Assembly: GCA_022266195.1 (NCBI GenBank) | Contig: WHVY01000004.1 | Location: 5,039,501 to 5,103,500, forward strand | DNA length: 64,000 bases | Direction: 5' to 3' | Source of the DNA: Tetranychus cinnabarinus | Lineage: Eukaryota > Arthropoda > Arachnida > Trombidiformes > Tetranychidae | In this document: positions 47,701-60,600 of the stretch, piece after piece | Position numbering within the stretch: the first letter of the stretch is position 1 | How the letters are laid out: the number at the start of each line of letters is the position of its first letter | The notes under the pieces: generated by a model | The model's input: only the letters and a program-made list of their open reading frames with translations | What the model was told of the DNA's origin: nothing | Databases searched by the model: none | Translations under genes and position numbers: made by a program

Positions 47701-49467
47701 CATTAAAATTTCGTTTTGTGGACAACTCAATGTTCGACCATTTTCACTGATCCTTTCTTTTCGATTAACCTGACAATTTTCTGACCTTACTGTGAATCTC
47801 GAACTGCTTACAGCTTCGATTGGCCACTTTGAAACTTTTGTAGCCATTCAATGTAAGAAAGTTTCAAAGTTACAATTGTCTAACCTCAAGCATTAACAAT
47901 ATTTTTAGACTGAAGACAAACATGGAAATGACTAAAAAATGAAATAACATGAACGGCAAAACATTGTATCATTTTTACTGAATTTTTTATTCGTTTTCTT
48001 TGACTTTGAGAAACAATTTTTCAACTAATAAGCTTGAACAAAAATGAAATCACTTCTTCTCTTTCTTCATGTTCATGATCCTGTAATCATGGTCTGTCAA
48101 CTCATCTTTTTCAACCTCTGTTTAATGAATTGTCAATCTATTGATCTATTAAATGGTTCACTGTTCAAAGTAAATAACTCAGTTTTTTAGCAACTTTGAC
48201 TGTTTACTTTGACTTTGCCTTAGAAGAAGAAAATTGAACTTTACTTAAACTTCTTTAACCATCAAAGCATCAGGTATCACTGAGTTTCATCTACACGATC
48301 TATTGGCACTTTTAATTGTCGTTCAACAGGATTAACATTAATAACACCACAGAAGTCGCAAGAGTTTTCTCTTCTTGTTGCATGGTACACTGAGTTTACT
48401 CATTTGCTTCTCATTTCAATGCAGATTACAGGTAGAAAAATTGATTCTAAGAAGAGACAAAAAAGAGGCGAAAAGGTTTTCCTGATAAATTGCCACATTG
48501 GCACGTTTCAGTGAATCAAAAGTAGCGACAAGAAAAAAGCTCACGAAAATTGATTGAACAAGAAAAAAAATGAATTTACATTTTCCAATCAATTTCAACT
48601 TTTGAAACCAACGAAAAGAATTGCAATCATTGAATCAACATGTCTATATTGGTTCAATTCAAGATGAAATTTCATCTCTTTTCTACATTTCTCTTATTGA
48701 TACTTCATCTTGTTACTTTTACCTGTTTCATTGGTTCACTGATTCAGCTAAATGAGGTTTGGTGATGTTTCCTCAGACTCTTTACAATTAACAGTGTTTA
48801 TTCACCAAAGACAATTTGTACAACTAATAACAATAACCATAATAATGAACCAAAAAAAAGGTAAAGTCTATAATAAAGTCGATAACTATTTTTTCAGTGT
48901 TTAAACAAGTTTGAAGGAAAAGGCAATTTTGTTGAACTTTTGAACAAGAAAAGGTAAACACGAATCTGAATCACTTGAAAACTCACAAAAGGTGCAAAAA
49001 TAATAATCCAAATGAGTTAATCCACAAGAAGCATTGTTCATGATAACTGAAACAATTGAACAGATCTTGACACATGGGAAACGGTTTGAGACACTTTATG
49101 TTGATGAGTGAAAAGAAGCAAAAATTGAAGTTCAACTTTCAAGTTTATCATGAGACTAAAGTGATTGAAAGAGAATCCGGAAAATATGTTAATTGGATAA
49201 TGATGTTAATCAATTGATTAAACATTGATCCTATAATGAAATGTTGAAAGAATGTCGATTTTTCTCGAGATTATCAAGTTTGGTGAATATTTTGTTCTAA
49301 GTTTTTTTCATCGATAACTGGCTCTTTTTTCGGTGAAAATTGTTCATGACGATTGGTCATTGGTTTTTGCAAAAGGTAAATGACAATGTGAATTGTTGAA
49401 GGTAAAGTGAAAAGGCGACTAACCTGTAATAAGGATGATGATAAGGATTAAAGTGATGTGAATCCAT
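16812..49467 (-). CDS. trh: Trachealess-like bHLH-PAS transcription factor (ten coding exons)
   Basis: Exons, 5' to 3': 49467-49424, 41906-41811, 27877-27753, 23343-23218, 21194-21064, 20462-20108, 20031-19881, 18777-18671, 18315-18117 and 17793-16812. Every junction is GT-AG and phase-compatible, and the sum is 2316 bases (771 residues plus stop). The bHLH spans about 51-105 ([17 protein letters not shown], then [17 protein letters not shown]), PAS-A about 137-293 and PAS-B about 300-440. The tail is rich in Ser, Pro, Gly and His. [13 protein letters not shown] and [10 protein letters not shown] match insect Trh and vertebrate NPAS3 better than Single-minded. In flies Trh pairs with Tango/ARNT on CME sites to drive tracheal and salivary-duct development; the same class of role is inferred here. 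The gene spans about 33 kb because of its 5' introns. The seven 3' exons plus the basic-region exon are secure; the first two are less so. Confidence 0.9.
16962..17122 (-). repeat. CAY/CCN codon repeats (His and Pro runs) in trh tail
   Basis: Alternating His-rich triplets and a run of 13 Pro codons inside trh exon 10. Such tracts often vary in length between individuals. Confidence 0.8.
18117..18315 (-). CDS. trh: trh exon 9, PAS-B end with Gly/Asn insert
   Basis: Acceptor atatag, donor ag|gttcgt. Codes [26 protein letters not shown], a Gly/Asn/Thr-rich insertion of about 20 residues, then SIISVNYVI. The insertion sits in a PAS-B surface loop that is short in fly Trh. Confidence 0.93.
18671..18777 (-). 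CDS. trh: trh exon 8, PAS-B core
   Basis: Acceptor aaccag, donor t|gtaagt. Codes [18 protein letters not shown], then [17 protein letters not shown], the PAS-B core helices. Confidence 0.94.
19881..20031 (-). CDS. trh: trh exon 7, PAS-A/PAS-B linker
   Basis: Acceptor cattag, donor ag|gtaagc. Codes [20 protein letters not shown] and the start of PAS-B ([16 protein letters not shown]). Both split codons read as Arg, as expected. Confidence 0.94.
20108..20462 (-). CDS. trh: trh exon 6, PAS-A middle with Ser-rich insert
   Basis: Acceptor gcaaaag, donor a|gtaagc. Codes [11 protein letters not shown], a Ser-rich insertion of about 50 residues, then [15 protein letters not shown] and the end of PAS-A. 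The insert is low complexity and probably a disordered loop. Confidence 0.94.
20463..23217. other. trh introns 4 and 5
   Basis: Introns 20463-21063 and 21195-23217, separated by exon 5. Non-coding, with pyrimidine-rich and purine-rich tracts. A 30-residue frame at 22854-22946 was examined and set aside. Confidence 0.7.
21064..21194 (-). CDS. trh: trh exon 5, start of PAS-A
   Basis: Acceptor ttttacag, donor cag|gtgaat. Codes [13 protein letters not shown] through [15 protein letters not shown], the hallmark opening of Trh-type PAS-A. Ends in phase 0. Confidence 0.95.
23218..23343 (-). CDS. trh: trh exon 4, helix 2 of bHLH
   Basis: Acceptor cttcacag, donor t|gtaagt. Completes the split Asp and codes [17 protein letters not shown], helix 2, then an Asn/Pro-rich linker toward PAS-A. 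The frame is too short to stand out without splice analysis. Confidence 0.93.
23344..27752. other. trh intron 3
   Basis: 4.4-kb intron between helix-2 and basic-region exons. AT-rich, without recognisable genes or RNA genes. A GATGGCGCTA string at about 24361 is CTCF-core-like but isolated. Confidence 0.7.
27753..27877 (-). CDS. trh: trh exon 3, basic region and helix 1
   Basis: Acceptor acttacag, donor g|gtatc. Codes [19 protein letters not shown], the DNA-contacting basic region, then helix 1 and loop up to ITSQL. The codon for Asp is split with the next exon. Confidence 0.95.
28707..29220. repeat. Decayed tandem repeat, about four units
   Basis: Units begin with GTTCTAAG (28707), GTTCTGTTC (28849), GTCCTGAGC (28970) and GTTCTGAGC (29141), 120-170 bp apart. 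The last two share GGTAAAGTYCTGAGC. Later parts share a run like AAATCGAACTT...TTTTRATCAAAAA. Similarity is partial, so the array is old. Confidence 0.5.
29700..29734. repeat. Perfect palindrome, 16-bp arms, 3-base loop
   Basis: The arm AATTATCATTGATTAA (29700-29715) is followed by CTG and its exact reverse complement (29719-29734). The arms contain TGATTAA and ATTGAT strings like homeodomain/Pbx sites. Confidence 0.9.
41811..41906 (-). CDS. trh: trh exon 2, His-run exon (possible cassette)
   Basis: The acceptor ttaacag and donor gtaaga bracket 96 bases that enter and leave in phase 2. They code VGATVKD, ten His, then [14 protein letters not shown]. Because entry and exit phases are equal, skipping it would preserve the frame. 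No family match is expected for such a linker. Confidence 0.65.
41907..49423. other. trh intron 1, 7.5 kb
   Basis: AT-rich non-coding DNA between the proposed first two exons. It includes a (TG)9 microsatellite at 46639-46656. No gene recognised. Confidence 0.6.
46639..46656. repeat. (TG)n microsatellite
   Basis: Nine uninterrupted TG units in trh intron 1. Confidence 0.9.
49424..49467 (-). CDS. trh: trh exon 1 (proposed start)
   Basis: ATG in an ideal context (accaccATGG) opens [14 protein letters not shown] and ends in a gttag donor at phase 2, the phase the next exons need. The same frame stays open upstream (to about 49612) without another ATG. The true start could therefore lie in an upstream exon joined at a possible acceptor at 49536. 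Confidence 0.55.
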
Positions 49468-49560
49468 GGTGGTTTGATGAGGATCACTGGTTAAACTAGT
49501 TGCTGGTGGAACGTGCGTTGTTCCCGAAGATGGACCTTGACAGTAGTAAGATGGACATAA

Positions 49561-50020
49561 CGGTAGATGAGAGGGATGATGACGGGTGATGAGAATGATG
49601 ATGAGTTGTTGCTACTGTTGCTGTTGTTGCTTTAGTGGTTCATGTTGTTGAAGTAGGTGGAGGCAGTGTGTAATGAGTTGGATGATGAAGATGACGAACA
49701 AGATGAGAATGATGATGAGATGTGAATGGTAATGATGATGATGGGGGATGATGAGGGTAGTAGCGTTACTAGTGAGAGTCAAGTTAGACTGTGTAACTGG
49801 CTAGTGTTGAACAGTTGAATGTTGGGTTGTGGATAAAGATGAAGATGAAGAAAAGGTGAAGATAGAGGATGAGAGAGAAGATGAAGAGGAAAAGGTTGAC
49901 GATGTGAATGATGGTGATACAGATGAACTGAATAAATGCACAGTTGATGATGTTGTTGTTGATGTTGTTCCTGATAAGGTTAAAGATGGAGGAGGCGGAG
50001 GCGGAGGCAAAGGGGTGGTG
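49561..50020. repeat. GAT/ATG-rich low-complexity tract upstream of trh exon 1
   Basis: Imperfect GATGAT and GGAGGC repeats over about 450 bp. On the minus strand this reads as Ser/His/Pro-rich frames in several phases, so the apparent open frames here are repeat artefacts. It could be 5' UTR or an upstream exon of trh. Confidence 0.6.
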
Positions 50021-53000
50021 CAGTGGTGGCAACGGTGGTAATGGGCGGTGTAAAGGTTGAGCCAATGTCTCTGGATAAGTGACTTTTCCAGTAAACAGAA
50101 GATTTTTTCTCTTCTTTTTTTCTTTTTTTTATCCGTTTTTTTCGAATTTATTTTCTCTTCCAATTCTTGGTCAGAATTTTTTGAATCACCATTTGCCTTT
50201 TTTCAATTTTTGCAAAACTTTTATTTTCTATTCCATTGGAAACTTTCCTTTGAATCACAAACACACAAAGTTGAATATTGGTGACAATTCTGGTAATGAT
50301 AATGAATAACCGGAAAAAGTTCAGAGAAAAATAGATTTGATGCGCAGAAATTTTCTTATCTAATTGATATTAACAGCGCACTTTTGGTCCAACCCTGAGT
50401 TGAAATTTTCATCTGAACATGATCATGATGGTGAGTTGAGCAGAATTTTCCAACAATAGAAAAGGAAGAAATTTTCAATTCCAGAGTTTTCTAAATGAAA
50501 AGCAAATAAGATTGATTAGTAATCTCATGAATTTCGGTCAAATCGAGCTCTTGAATCTCTTGAAACTTGAGAAAATTTGAAAACTTGAAAAGAGTCAATT
50601 CTTCTTGTTAATCATTTTTCAATTAAAATTATTTTTCTATCAATTCTAGTGCTGTTGGGTTTATTGAATAAATCATAATTTGTTATCCTGAACTTTTCTC
50701 ATCAAGAATATAAAGTATCAACATTATTAGTTTAAAGTGATCAAACAAGTTTTCATGATTAGTTATTCATTATCAACAGTAAATAGTAAAACTAGAAACA
50801 CTTTTTTCCGTCTTTTTCTTGTTCCATCAAAGAAATGGATAATAAAAATGAAATATAAATATCATAACATCATAATCATCATCCTATTCCAGAGAAAAGT
50901 TTCATGAAAATGAACAAATCACGATAAAGCAATAAGAAAATAAAATGTTAATTTTTTTTCTCTTTTCTCCAAATTTTCTCAATCTCTTCGGTAATCTTGA
51001 TCTAATAACATTGTTCTTAAACTGAATTACTGAAGGTGTGATCAACCATCAGAATCGACTATTCAACTCGTTGGAACATTTTTTTTCTTCTAAATTTCTG
51101 TCAAATTTGTTCCGTGAGAATAATGTTTACTGATTAATCAGAAGTGTTATGACAAGCAATTAATCATGAAAATTTTCACCAAAAAATTTCTTTCCTTTCC
51201 AATGAACTTAAAATAATTGATTATTTCATGGACCATTAAAGGAATCACCTTTTCATTGAAAATCTGAACAATTAACAGTTGACATTATCATGTTGAACAA
51301 TCGAGTAAATCAGGTAAACAACATCTTTGGTAAATTAGCATGGAAAATGAAGAATTGAGAAAAGTTGAGAAATTCATTTTTTCTCCTCAAACCGATTCCA
51401 ATTAATTCCAAGCACATAGAAACATCATTAGTCAATGATTCAGTTTGCTTTAAATATTGATTGAGAGAAAACGAGAAATTTTGAGAAAATGTTGATTGAA
51501 ATCAATAACAATTTACAAATGATTGGCTTCATTTGAATAAGCATCATTATGAGTAATGACAGAAACAAACCTTGTTGACTTGATTGTGATATTTTTACAC
51601 CTTTTATTGATTGATTATTGATTAAACTGTCAAAGGAAAATAAAGTTGTCAAAATTGAAATTGAATTTGTTTCCATAACTTTGTTTGTATTGATAATTTG
51701 GACCTTTTTTTAGAGTAACCAAGAAAAGTCATTAGGATTGAAGGGAGAAAAGGTGATGATTGAAATGATTTAATAAGATGATACTGATGATGATGATATT
51801 GATGACATTTGCAGGTATCATTATTGTCATCATCAGATGGTGTTGATGGAAACATTAATGGCTATTTGTAAAGGTATAAAAGTATAAGTGGAAATGTTGA
51901 TTTCACTTTTTGCTCTCGTTTCGCATGTTGAACATTTTTGCATTAACCATTTATTGGTGCTCATTTTATCATTATTATCATGTTGGTTAACAAATTGATG
52001 ATATTCATAATGAATCTTTCAAATGGTCTCTTCATTTCTCTACTTGTCCAATTCATCAGCATTGACAACAACCATGGAAACAGGCGATTCAACACATTAA
52101 ACTTCATTCAAAGTCTTCTTTCCGTTAGAAACAAAATTAGCAAAAATGTTACTCATTCGCTGAACTTGAAAATTAGCGCATGAAAGCTGTTCGAGTAGCA
52201 AAACAGTTATTGAAAATCTCGAAGTTGAATGATGAAAGATTTTGAACACTTTTCTGAATTTCGGTTTCGTGTTTATTTTTGCTCGAAAGCAATATTCTGC
52301 AAAAACATTTGAATCAGTTGAGAAAATCACAGTTCTAAACATTTTGTAAACCATTCGACCATTGAAATTGAATGAAATCGCGATTTGAAAATTCTTCTGA
52401 CTTGAATTTCGCTAACATCTTGCCTATGATGAACCATAAAGCATTTTCAAAATTCACTGAATCATTGAAAGCAATGTTAACCTGACAGTCTTAATCTTGG
52501 TTATTTGAATGCAAAAAGCAATGGATAAAGAATCCAAGTTTTAGCAGGGTTTTGGCCTTAATCAAATTTGATAACTTTTTGCATTAAAAATTCATCTTGT
52601 TGGTGGCAAAATTTGGGGGATTTCAATGTAAATTGCATGTGATTTCTTGCCGCTTTTTTGCAACATTTAAACTCTCAAATTTCAATGTTAAAAAACTGGG
52701 AGTGAAAAGAGATGAGAAGGAAAAAGTACAACAGAATGAAAATGCAATTAATCATTTTATTAATAGTTGATTGTCCAATATTGCAAATAATTTTGATTGA
52801 TGATGATGATGAAAAAGTGCGAGAAGTGAATAGAGAAGAGGAACCTTTAGAGAGGGAAAAAAGAAAGAGAAGATAAAAGTAAAGACAAAATGGAAAGAGG
52901 TTCAATTACTGATATTCAGCTTTTGAATGGAAACAGTTTTACTTTGGTTAAGCCGTTTACCTAATCATTGGACCATAATGAAGGGGAGAAGAGGCAGAGG

Positions 53001-56000
53001 TTAGGTTTACCATTAGCATCAACCTTTGCCTCTTGCGTTTCACCCTTGCATTAATATCTGTGTTAATCCAATTGATCATATTAACCATTATTACTGTTTG
53101 CTTGCCTAACAATATTTTAACCAACTTACATCTCAAGGGTTAATTAACATAAAGCTTTCATCGGTTTCACCATTTGGTTAAATTTGGATAAATTGTTAAC
53201 ATGGAAATGTAACGATTCCAATGAATAAATAGTTACATTGATACATTGAGAGAAAAGGAAAAAATTATCAAATTTTGGCTATTTATTCATTTCCATTCCC
53301 TGTAAGAATGTTTGGATTGAAACAAATTTTCTGTTTACGCTTGTCATTAAAATGAACATTTCTGTTTGTTTATCATTAATAAGGTCAATATTGGTTGTAA
53401 TTTGGATAACATTTCATCGAATCTGTTTAACATTGTTTAAACATAGTCGATAGCTTTTTTTACATGAATATAACATTGAAAATTTTGGATAAAATTTTCT
53501 TCTCAAGATTTTTCCATTTGTCTTTTTAATGCAATTCAATGGTGCAAAGAGATTGTTCAACTTTGAATAAATGCTATGATAATTAGCGTTTAAATTATAT
53601 CAATGTGCTCAAGGAAACAAATCATGATTAATAAAAAACTTGTGATCATGAAAAGGAAGAAATGAATAGTTTTGCAGGAAAAAGTAAACATTTGAAGGAA
53701 ACAGAAGTTTCCATTTGAATTTCATTCTCTTTTCAATAATTGGTGTCTTCAAAGGTATCCAAATAGCCTTAAGGTTTACTTGCCATTTGCACTTCAATTA
53801 TCATTATCATTGTTATTAACATTAATAACAACAATTAGTGTTGCAAATTTTTCATCTAAACTCGCGATTCAACAGAAAATGAACAAAGGAAAAGTTCAAT
53901 TATCATTAACACTATTAGCATCTGAGAGTAAATGATATTTAACCCTTTAATTTTGAGTTTCAAAACTGACCCTGAAAAGTTGAAGGAACCAAGAAAAAGA
54001 ATAGAAAAACATTTTCTTCTTTTCTTGAAAAGCAAACTTTGACCGAAATTTTGGCAACATTTTCTAATTGGATTGACTTTAATTAAAGGTAACGGAATGG
54101 TGAAGTTAATTGAATGGCAATTTATGCAATGTCAATCAATTATTGGGAGAATCTTGAAATTGAGTGAAAAAATGGTTAATTAATCATTTGGTGTTGGATG
54201 CGAATTGATGAATGAATTGAGTTAATGAAACTTGATATTAAACTTGATAAGTTGAAATATGAATATTATTTAATTACTTGAAACATTCTTGATAGTTGGT
54301 GATGGTAATGATGATGATGGTTACCCTGAAGACTTGTTATGATTGTTAAATTAAATGCAAACAAGAAAAAATGAAATTAAACAAATTACATGAAATGAGG
54401 TAAGAAGCAAAAAAGGAGCCTCTTTGTTGTAATATTTTTGTTACGCTTTTTTGTGTTGTGTTCAACCTTTCTTGGGATTTAACTAAATGGTCCATCTTGA
54501 CTAGCTGATGTTACCCTTGAGGGTTTAGGAGTCACACATACACTTACAATGGTTAGGTTTTTATTAGTAAACTGTGTAAATGAAATTGCAAAAGGATAAA
54601 AGATGCAAAATGTTGTTCTGTGAGAAACAAAGTAAAATGTACAAAATTTAGAGACTGAAAGGAGATTTGATAATCTTTTTATTATTACAACTTGAAATTG
54701 GAGTTGACTTTGTGTTGGTTAAAGGTTAATGCTAGAGAAAGATGATGATTGTGAAAATACTTTGCACCATAAAAGTATGATTGAGGTGAGGAGAGAAACA
54801 TGGAAAGGTGAAATTGAGTTGGAATATGAACTGCTTTTGAGCAGATAGTTTAACGGTGGTCATTTTTATATAAACTTGGGTGCAATAAAATGATCACCAA
54901 TTGATTAATTGACCAGTTTCTTTGGTCTGTTTGGAAGTTGGCAGCAAATTGGTTTAATGATAGTTGCACATCATAACGTTATGCATCTGTAAAACAGAGA
55001 ACTTTTCGTTTTTAGATATTTCAAGTGTTCGAATATGGTTCTGAACTGAAGCTCTTTTTGCACAATCAACACACTTCTCAAGGTTTCGATCTAACAAAAA
55101 GATTGATTCATTCTGAGAGTTGGATCGAGATGACTTCACTAGCAAAGTACTTGTAATTAAAAGTTTATAAAGCCAAGAGACTTTCAGTGTAACGTTAAAA
55201 GTTTTATGATAAGTAACGAGGTTGAGTATGAATTGGTAAAGGATTTCGAGAGCATTTGTTAAGATCTTCAAATAACTGCAACGAGAAGTTGCAAATCAAA
55301 TATTGAAAGATTTACTTGAATTATAGTATTTCGAATGCTTGAAGTCGATCGAATGCACGAAAATTAAAATTTTGATCGCAGTGAATGTCTCCTGAAGAAA
55401 TGATCGATTGATTTCAAGCGCAATATGAAAAATCTTAAAACTCGCTCATAATTCGGGTTTACTTGTGCTGAAAAAAGGTTAATATCTTGTTAAAGGTAAC
55501 TCAAGTTTGATTTTGAAAGCTTATTGTATTCGGTTCAAGATTGATTCGAGGTATTGTGGTTATTGATTGTTTTAAGGATGGAAAGGTTGAAGCACGCAAC
55601 TGACAAGCAACTTGGCCTGACTTGACAAGTTAAAGGGATGTTTCTTTTCCAGTTGAGCAAATTAAAGCATCTTATATGATACATTTTGGGAAGAAGAGAA
55701 TGATTTGGAAAACAAATTAAGCTCGTCGCTCAAAGTTTTACTGTTTAAAGAAAAGAAAGAAAAGCAAGGGAAAAACGGATTTACAGGTTCACTCATTAGT
55801 TAACATTGAGCGTAAAAACGTCTTCAACTAATAACATGGTTGGTGGTAGCACATTGAATGTGAGACATTGAGACAGCTTCACCAACCACATAAAGTGAAG
55901 AAGAACCAGCATTTTGACTCATTGATGTGAAAGTAAAGAGAGTAAAGAAGGTAAACTGTACAAGAAAAGCCAAGTCCATGTTCATTGAGAAGATGATCAT

Positions 56001-57584
56001 GTAATTGTGCCGGCTAACCTCACTGGATCACATTCAGCCAAACAGTTCACATCATTCACGTCAATATGTGCTTATTAGAAGAAAGAAAGTGTAACTTTAA
56101 TTTGCATACAATGTTTAATCATTAGACGAAAATGGATTCTTTAGGACTTGTGGTTAAGCTCGATTTGAAGAAATGATTTCACGACGGTTGAGAATTTCGC
56201 TTTTTCTTGAGAACAGAACAAAAGTGAAATGGAAATTTGTCGATTAAAGACATTCTTACTTATAAAGCCTAAAGATTTACCACAATTTTAGTAGACTAAA
56301 GAAATGTTTCCTGATTTAGTGCCTTAAGATATCTGGAATTTTGGTATATTTAGAGAGTCAAGTTGCAAGTTCGTTCGATTTTAGTGTCATTTCATTACAA
56401 GAGTAAAATGCAAACTAAAATTGACTCTGATTTAGTTTTGTTTCAGCATTTGTTATATTGATAATATTGAAATGTATCGATACTTTTGTCCGTACTTTTC
56501 ATTCTGAATCTAAATGCAAATGTTGAACAGTTAAAGGTGCTTCATCTATTGCGTGTAAAAGGTTTGAAATTGTTTCAATTTGAAAAGTTATTACTGCAAG
56601 TAAAAATCAAATTGGATACAATGTTTAACAATATGAAAGTTTAAAGAGTAATAAAAAGCACAAACGCCATTTAATGATCTCGTTTGTTTCTTTTTTTCAT
56701 CTTCACTGTTTCACTTCAGGTAAACTTCATGTAAACTGACTAAAGTAAATACAAACTTGTTAGCCTTTGAAAGCACCCAAAAATGAATAAAACTTTATCA
56801 CCTGAAGACTGATTATCAACGAGAATTTATTCACTTTTCAAGTTAAATATCAGAAATGAATTTCATCTTTTTTTCATTTTTACTACAATCAATCTGCACC
56901 TTGACGATGCTTCAACACTTTACGACTTTCAAGATTCTTGCATTAAAATGTCATCTTTGGCTGAGAAAAGAAAAGAAAATCTGAAACTTTGAAGTTCTTT
57001 TGGTAATTAGATTGACATTAAGATGTTCATGGATGCTCATGATAATTGTGAACATTTTTTTCTACAAATAAAATGGAAACATTAAGTTGATGAAAATTTT
57101 GGATTCACTAATAATGATGTTTTTTGAGTTCAAACAGTAACACAATTAAGCTGGATAATAATGTAAAAATGAATAAATTATCGGCTTTTAGTTGAGTTTT
57201 TGATTTACTCGGTTGAACTAGTGATAAATGGATTGTTCAAGTTGTCACAAATGATGATCTGAAAGAGGGCGAAGAGAAAGAGAAATTGTTCATTCTTGTT
57301 CATGTATTTATTCAAGTCCGGATGTTTCATTTTCTTGAAAAGTGCGTCTTTTAATGAACTCAATCTTGACTCTTGGAAACAAAATGAAGCATTTTGTCGT
57401 TTTTGTCATCATCTTCTTTATGACATGAACACTGAAAGATGCTTGCCTTTTCTTGATGATGATCAAGTTAGCAAGCTTTTCACTTACAAAGGTAAAACCT
57501 AATTATGACTCTTTTTTGAAAAGATGAAGAAGAATCGTCTCAAGCGAAGCGGAAAATTTATTTAATTGCTGTATACTTTTCCAG

Positions 57585-57607
57585 ATATTATTATTATTAT
57601 TATTATA
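57585..57607. repeat. (TTA)n microsatellite
   Basis: About seven TTA/ATT units in the gene-free right part of the window. Confidence 0.8.
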
Positions 57608-60600
57608 ATTCAGGTTCTTTATAAGATAAAAAAGAGAAAAGAGAAAAAATTGTCATCTTTCGTTTAATTTTTTCTCGTTTCCCTTCATCTACCAGCTTTA
57701 ATTTTCCTTCTCCTCTTCTTTATTTTTCACCTCACTAACCTTTCCGAGCTTTATCAACCTCTTTTCCTGATCCGTCGGAAACACAAAATGATCTTAAAAG
57801 TCTCATGACTTTTCAAATTGTTAAGGTTCAAGAAAATCTAATCTAATGTTGATCTTGTCGAAAAGCAACTTGACCCAAATTGCGATTCATAGGCTTTTTT
57901 CATCGCCAAAGTAGCGAGTTCAAAAGACCCATCAATGGAAGGGAAACATTAAGCTTAATGTTGCTCCAAATGTATCAAGGATGAGGATGAATCTCAAAAT
58001 TGTTATCAAAAGTTTTCAAGCTTCCAATGTTGATTTGGAAATGAAAGCGTTTTTTGAGGAAATGCCTGGTTTTCGTAGTTACTGATAGTTGGCAATAAAA
58101 ACTATTGAATTAATAAAAAGCGACATTGAAACCAATCGCACTCTTCATCATTACAGACAAAAACATCGAAACGAAAGTCGATTGATTTAAAAATGCCTCT
58201 TTACAATTAACTTCATCGTCTTATACAAAAGAATCAAATTGCATTGTCCATTGAACACGAAAAACTAGATCGAAGTCCATTCTTGATATCGTAAAGCTAA
58301 TGATCAGTAGAAAAGATGACTTATGAGTAGATCAATTGGTTTTTTCGAGAAATGATTTTCGCCGATCTTTTTTGGCTAAAAATATATGACATTTAAGATT
58401 CGGCTTCTTCCTAGCATTCAGTTGTTAGGGTGTTATCGTTGAATTTGCTCTCGAAGTATATCTTTGTGACTTTGGAAAGGATGGAAATGAGGAATTAGAG
58501 TAAGTTAGAGTTAGAATTCTTGAAAAAGAAAAGTTCTGACAAGTCATCTGATTTGTTCTGAATGTTTGTTTTTCTTCGCCCTTTTTCGGTGGATGTTGAA
58601 TTGAAATTACATCTTTTCTAATGTTGATAACGTGATTTGTTACTAAATCACTTGGGCAATTATTATTTACTCTTACCTTTGCTAATTGGTCAGTTTTGTT
58701 TGTTTGATAGCATTTGTTAGCTAGGAATCGAGAAATAAAAGTTTAATGTTGCCAGGTAATAAAAATGGTGAGATTGAAATATTTTTCAATTCCATCATTT
58801 TTTTATTACCATTATCAATATTCATGTTTATTCAATGCAATTTGAAAGCTTGAGTTGGTGGGTTAGACACGAATCGGAGTAAAATCTCACAAATAGGAGA
58901 GTCTTGATTGCTTTAGTTGCAACAATTAAGATTTAAATTGATCAATTATTTTTCATCATTTTATTTCTGCCACTCGTCAGTTATATTCATAAGCTCATAA
59001 TCATGATTATGTATTAAAAAAGTTAAGCAGCAAATGTAACAACATTTACATAGTTGGTGTAAAAAGCCTCAAGTAAAATAATTTCTTGCTCTTTTTATCC
59101 ATCCTGTGATAACTTTATCTGATTTAATTTTGCTCTTTGCCCGTTATCAATCCCATCAATCTGAGTGCGAAAATGACTTAATCGTTGATTCTTGGCTCAT
59201 CAAAGTATAACTAGCTGCATTAATGACCCCTTCATAATGATGATAAAAGGTGTAAACTTGAATAATTCTGCTGACTAGTTGAGCACTTAATGTTCAGGCT
59301 GGGTTTTTGGTGCCTTTGTATTGATATTTTTCTCAGGGAAAAAGATTTTTCATCAATTTAATTTTAAAAATCTTTGTAAATCCTTTGAATGTTTAATTTC
59401 GGCGACTTCATGCAGCATCGGTTTAGATCTGTCGGCGACAGTTGCTAGATCTTCAGGATTGCGAATCAAATCCAAAACTCCGATGCCAATTCAATAAGCA
59501 TTGCATCGATACAAAGGTTTTCAAAAACCGAAATTCCGACGTTGTCTAATGGCTAGGATAACAAGGCTAAAAAGTGAGTCAATGCATTAGATAAAAGTTA
59601 ATCCATTGATTCAATTCAACTTCACAACTCCGTTTAGCACAAGAAGGATAAACTGAAACATTTCGTTTTGTTTTTTTGCTTTAGTTTATTCCTTCGTTGT
59701 TTTTAGCAACAAAAGTCTCATCATTTTTGCTAAAATTTTCACTTCGCTCTAAAATAAATGCTACTAATGAATTTTTAAGTCTTTCTCGTTGTCTTAAGCA
59801 AATTATGCAAATAATAGAATGATATTCATTTCAAGAGAACAGATAATTGTTCTAAATTGCCTCAAGCTAATTGTCCTTTCTATCATTATTTTTCATGATT
59901 AAATAAAGAAAAAGAAAAATACAGAGAAATGGAAATTAAATTAAGGACAAAGTAAAGAAACATTTGTTTATTTGGTCAATCTTTTAATTTAAATTTTAAA
60001 AACAAAAAGAAGCTGAAACACAATATCGATCTTTCTAAATCAGAAATAGCCACTTTTCGGTGCAATCATTGAATTAAATTAAATGTCATCTTTTTCCTTG
60101 ATTTGATTAAACGATGGGTTCGTCTCTCAACCGTTTCAACCGATTTTAATCTTGACTTGAGATAATGTTAAAAACATAATAAGGCTTGTTTGGACATCAA
60201 GTTGTCATGAAATGTTGTAAACTTGTTTCATTATAATCATCATCTTTCACCATCAAGTTTCATTCACAAGGCAAACTTCCCACCAAACCATAGTCGACCT
60301 CAACCTACCACACAGTAGATGATCAGTATCATACGGAAGGTAAATTAGTATCAAATTAAATTGACAAGTTAAATAATGGTTTGCCAGTAAGAAAAAAAAG
60401 AGGTTCCTAATGAATAATTTAATGAAATTAATTAATCATTTAACTGTTAAACAAGTTTAATGGACAAGATTGCGGCAAATTTTGAAAAATGTGCTCAAAA
60501 GTATCTTGCAATTATCATCAAGTAAACTGTCTTTTGGGTGCAATAAGTTTAATGATACAATTAGCTTCATTTTGTTGATATTAATAGCTAAATCACTTTG

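Noticed and set aside
49784..50163. Ser- and Pro-rich minus-strand frames (93 and 120 codons)
   Set aside because: Products of GAT/GGC-type repeats read in several phases; no splice link to trh exon 1 found.
57296..57502. 68-codon plus-strand frame with a CxxC-like pair
   Set aside because: Single weak motif, no flanking exons, length expected by chance.
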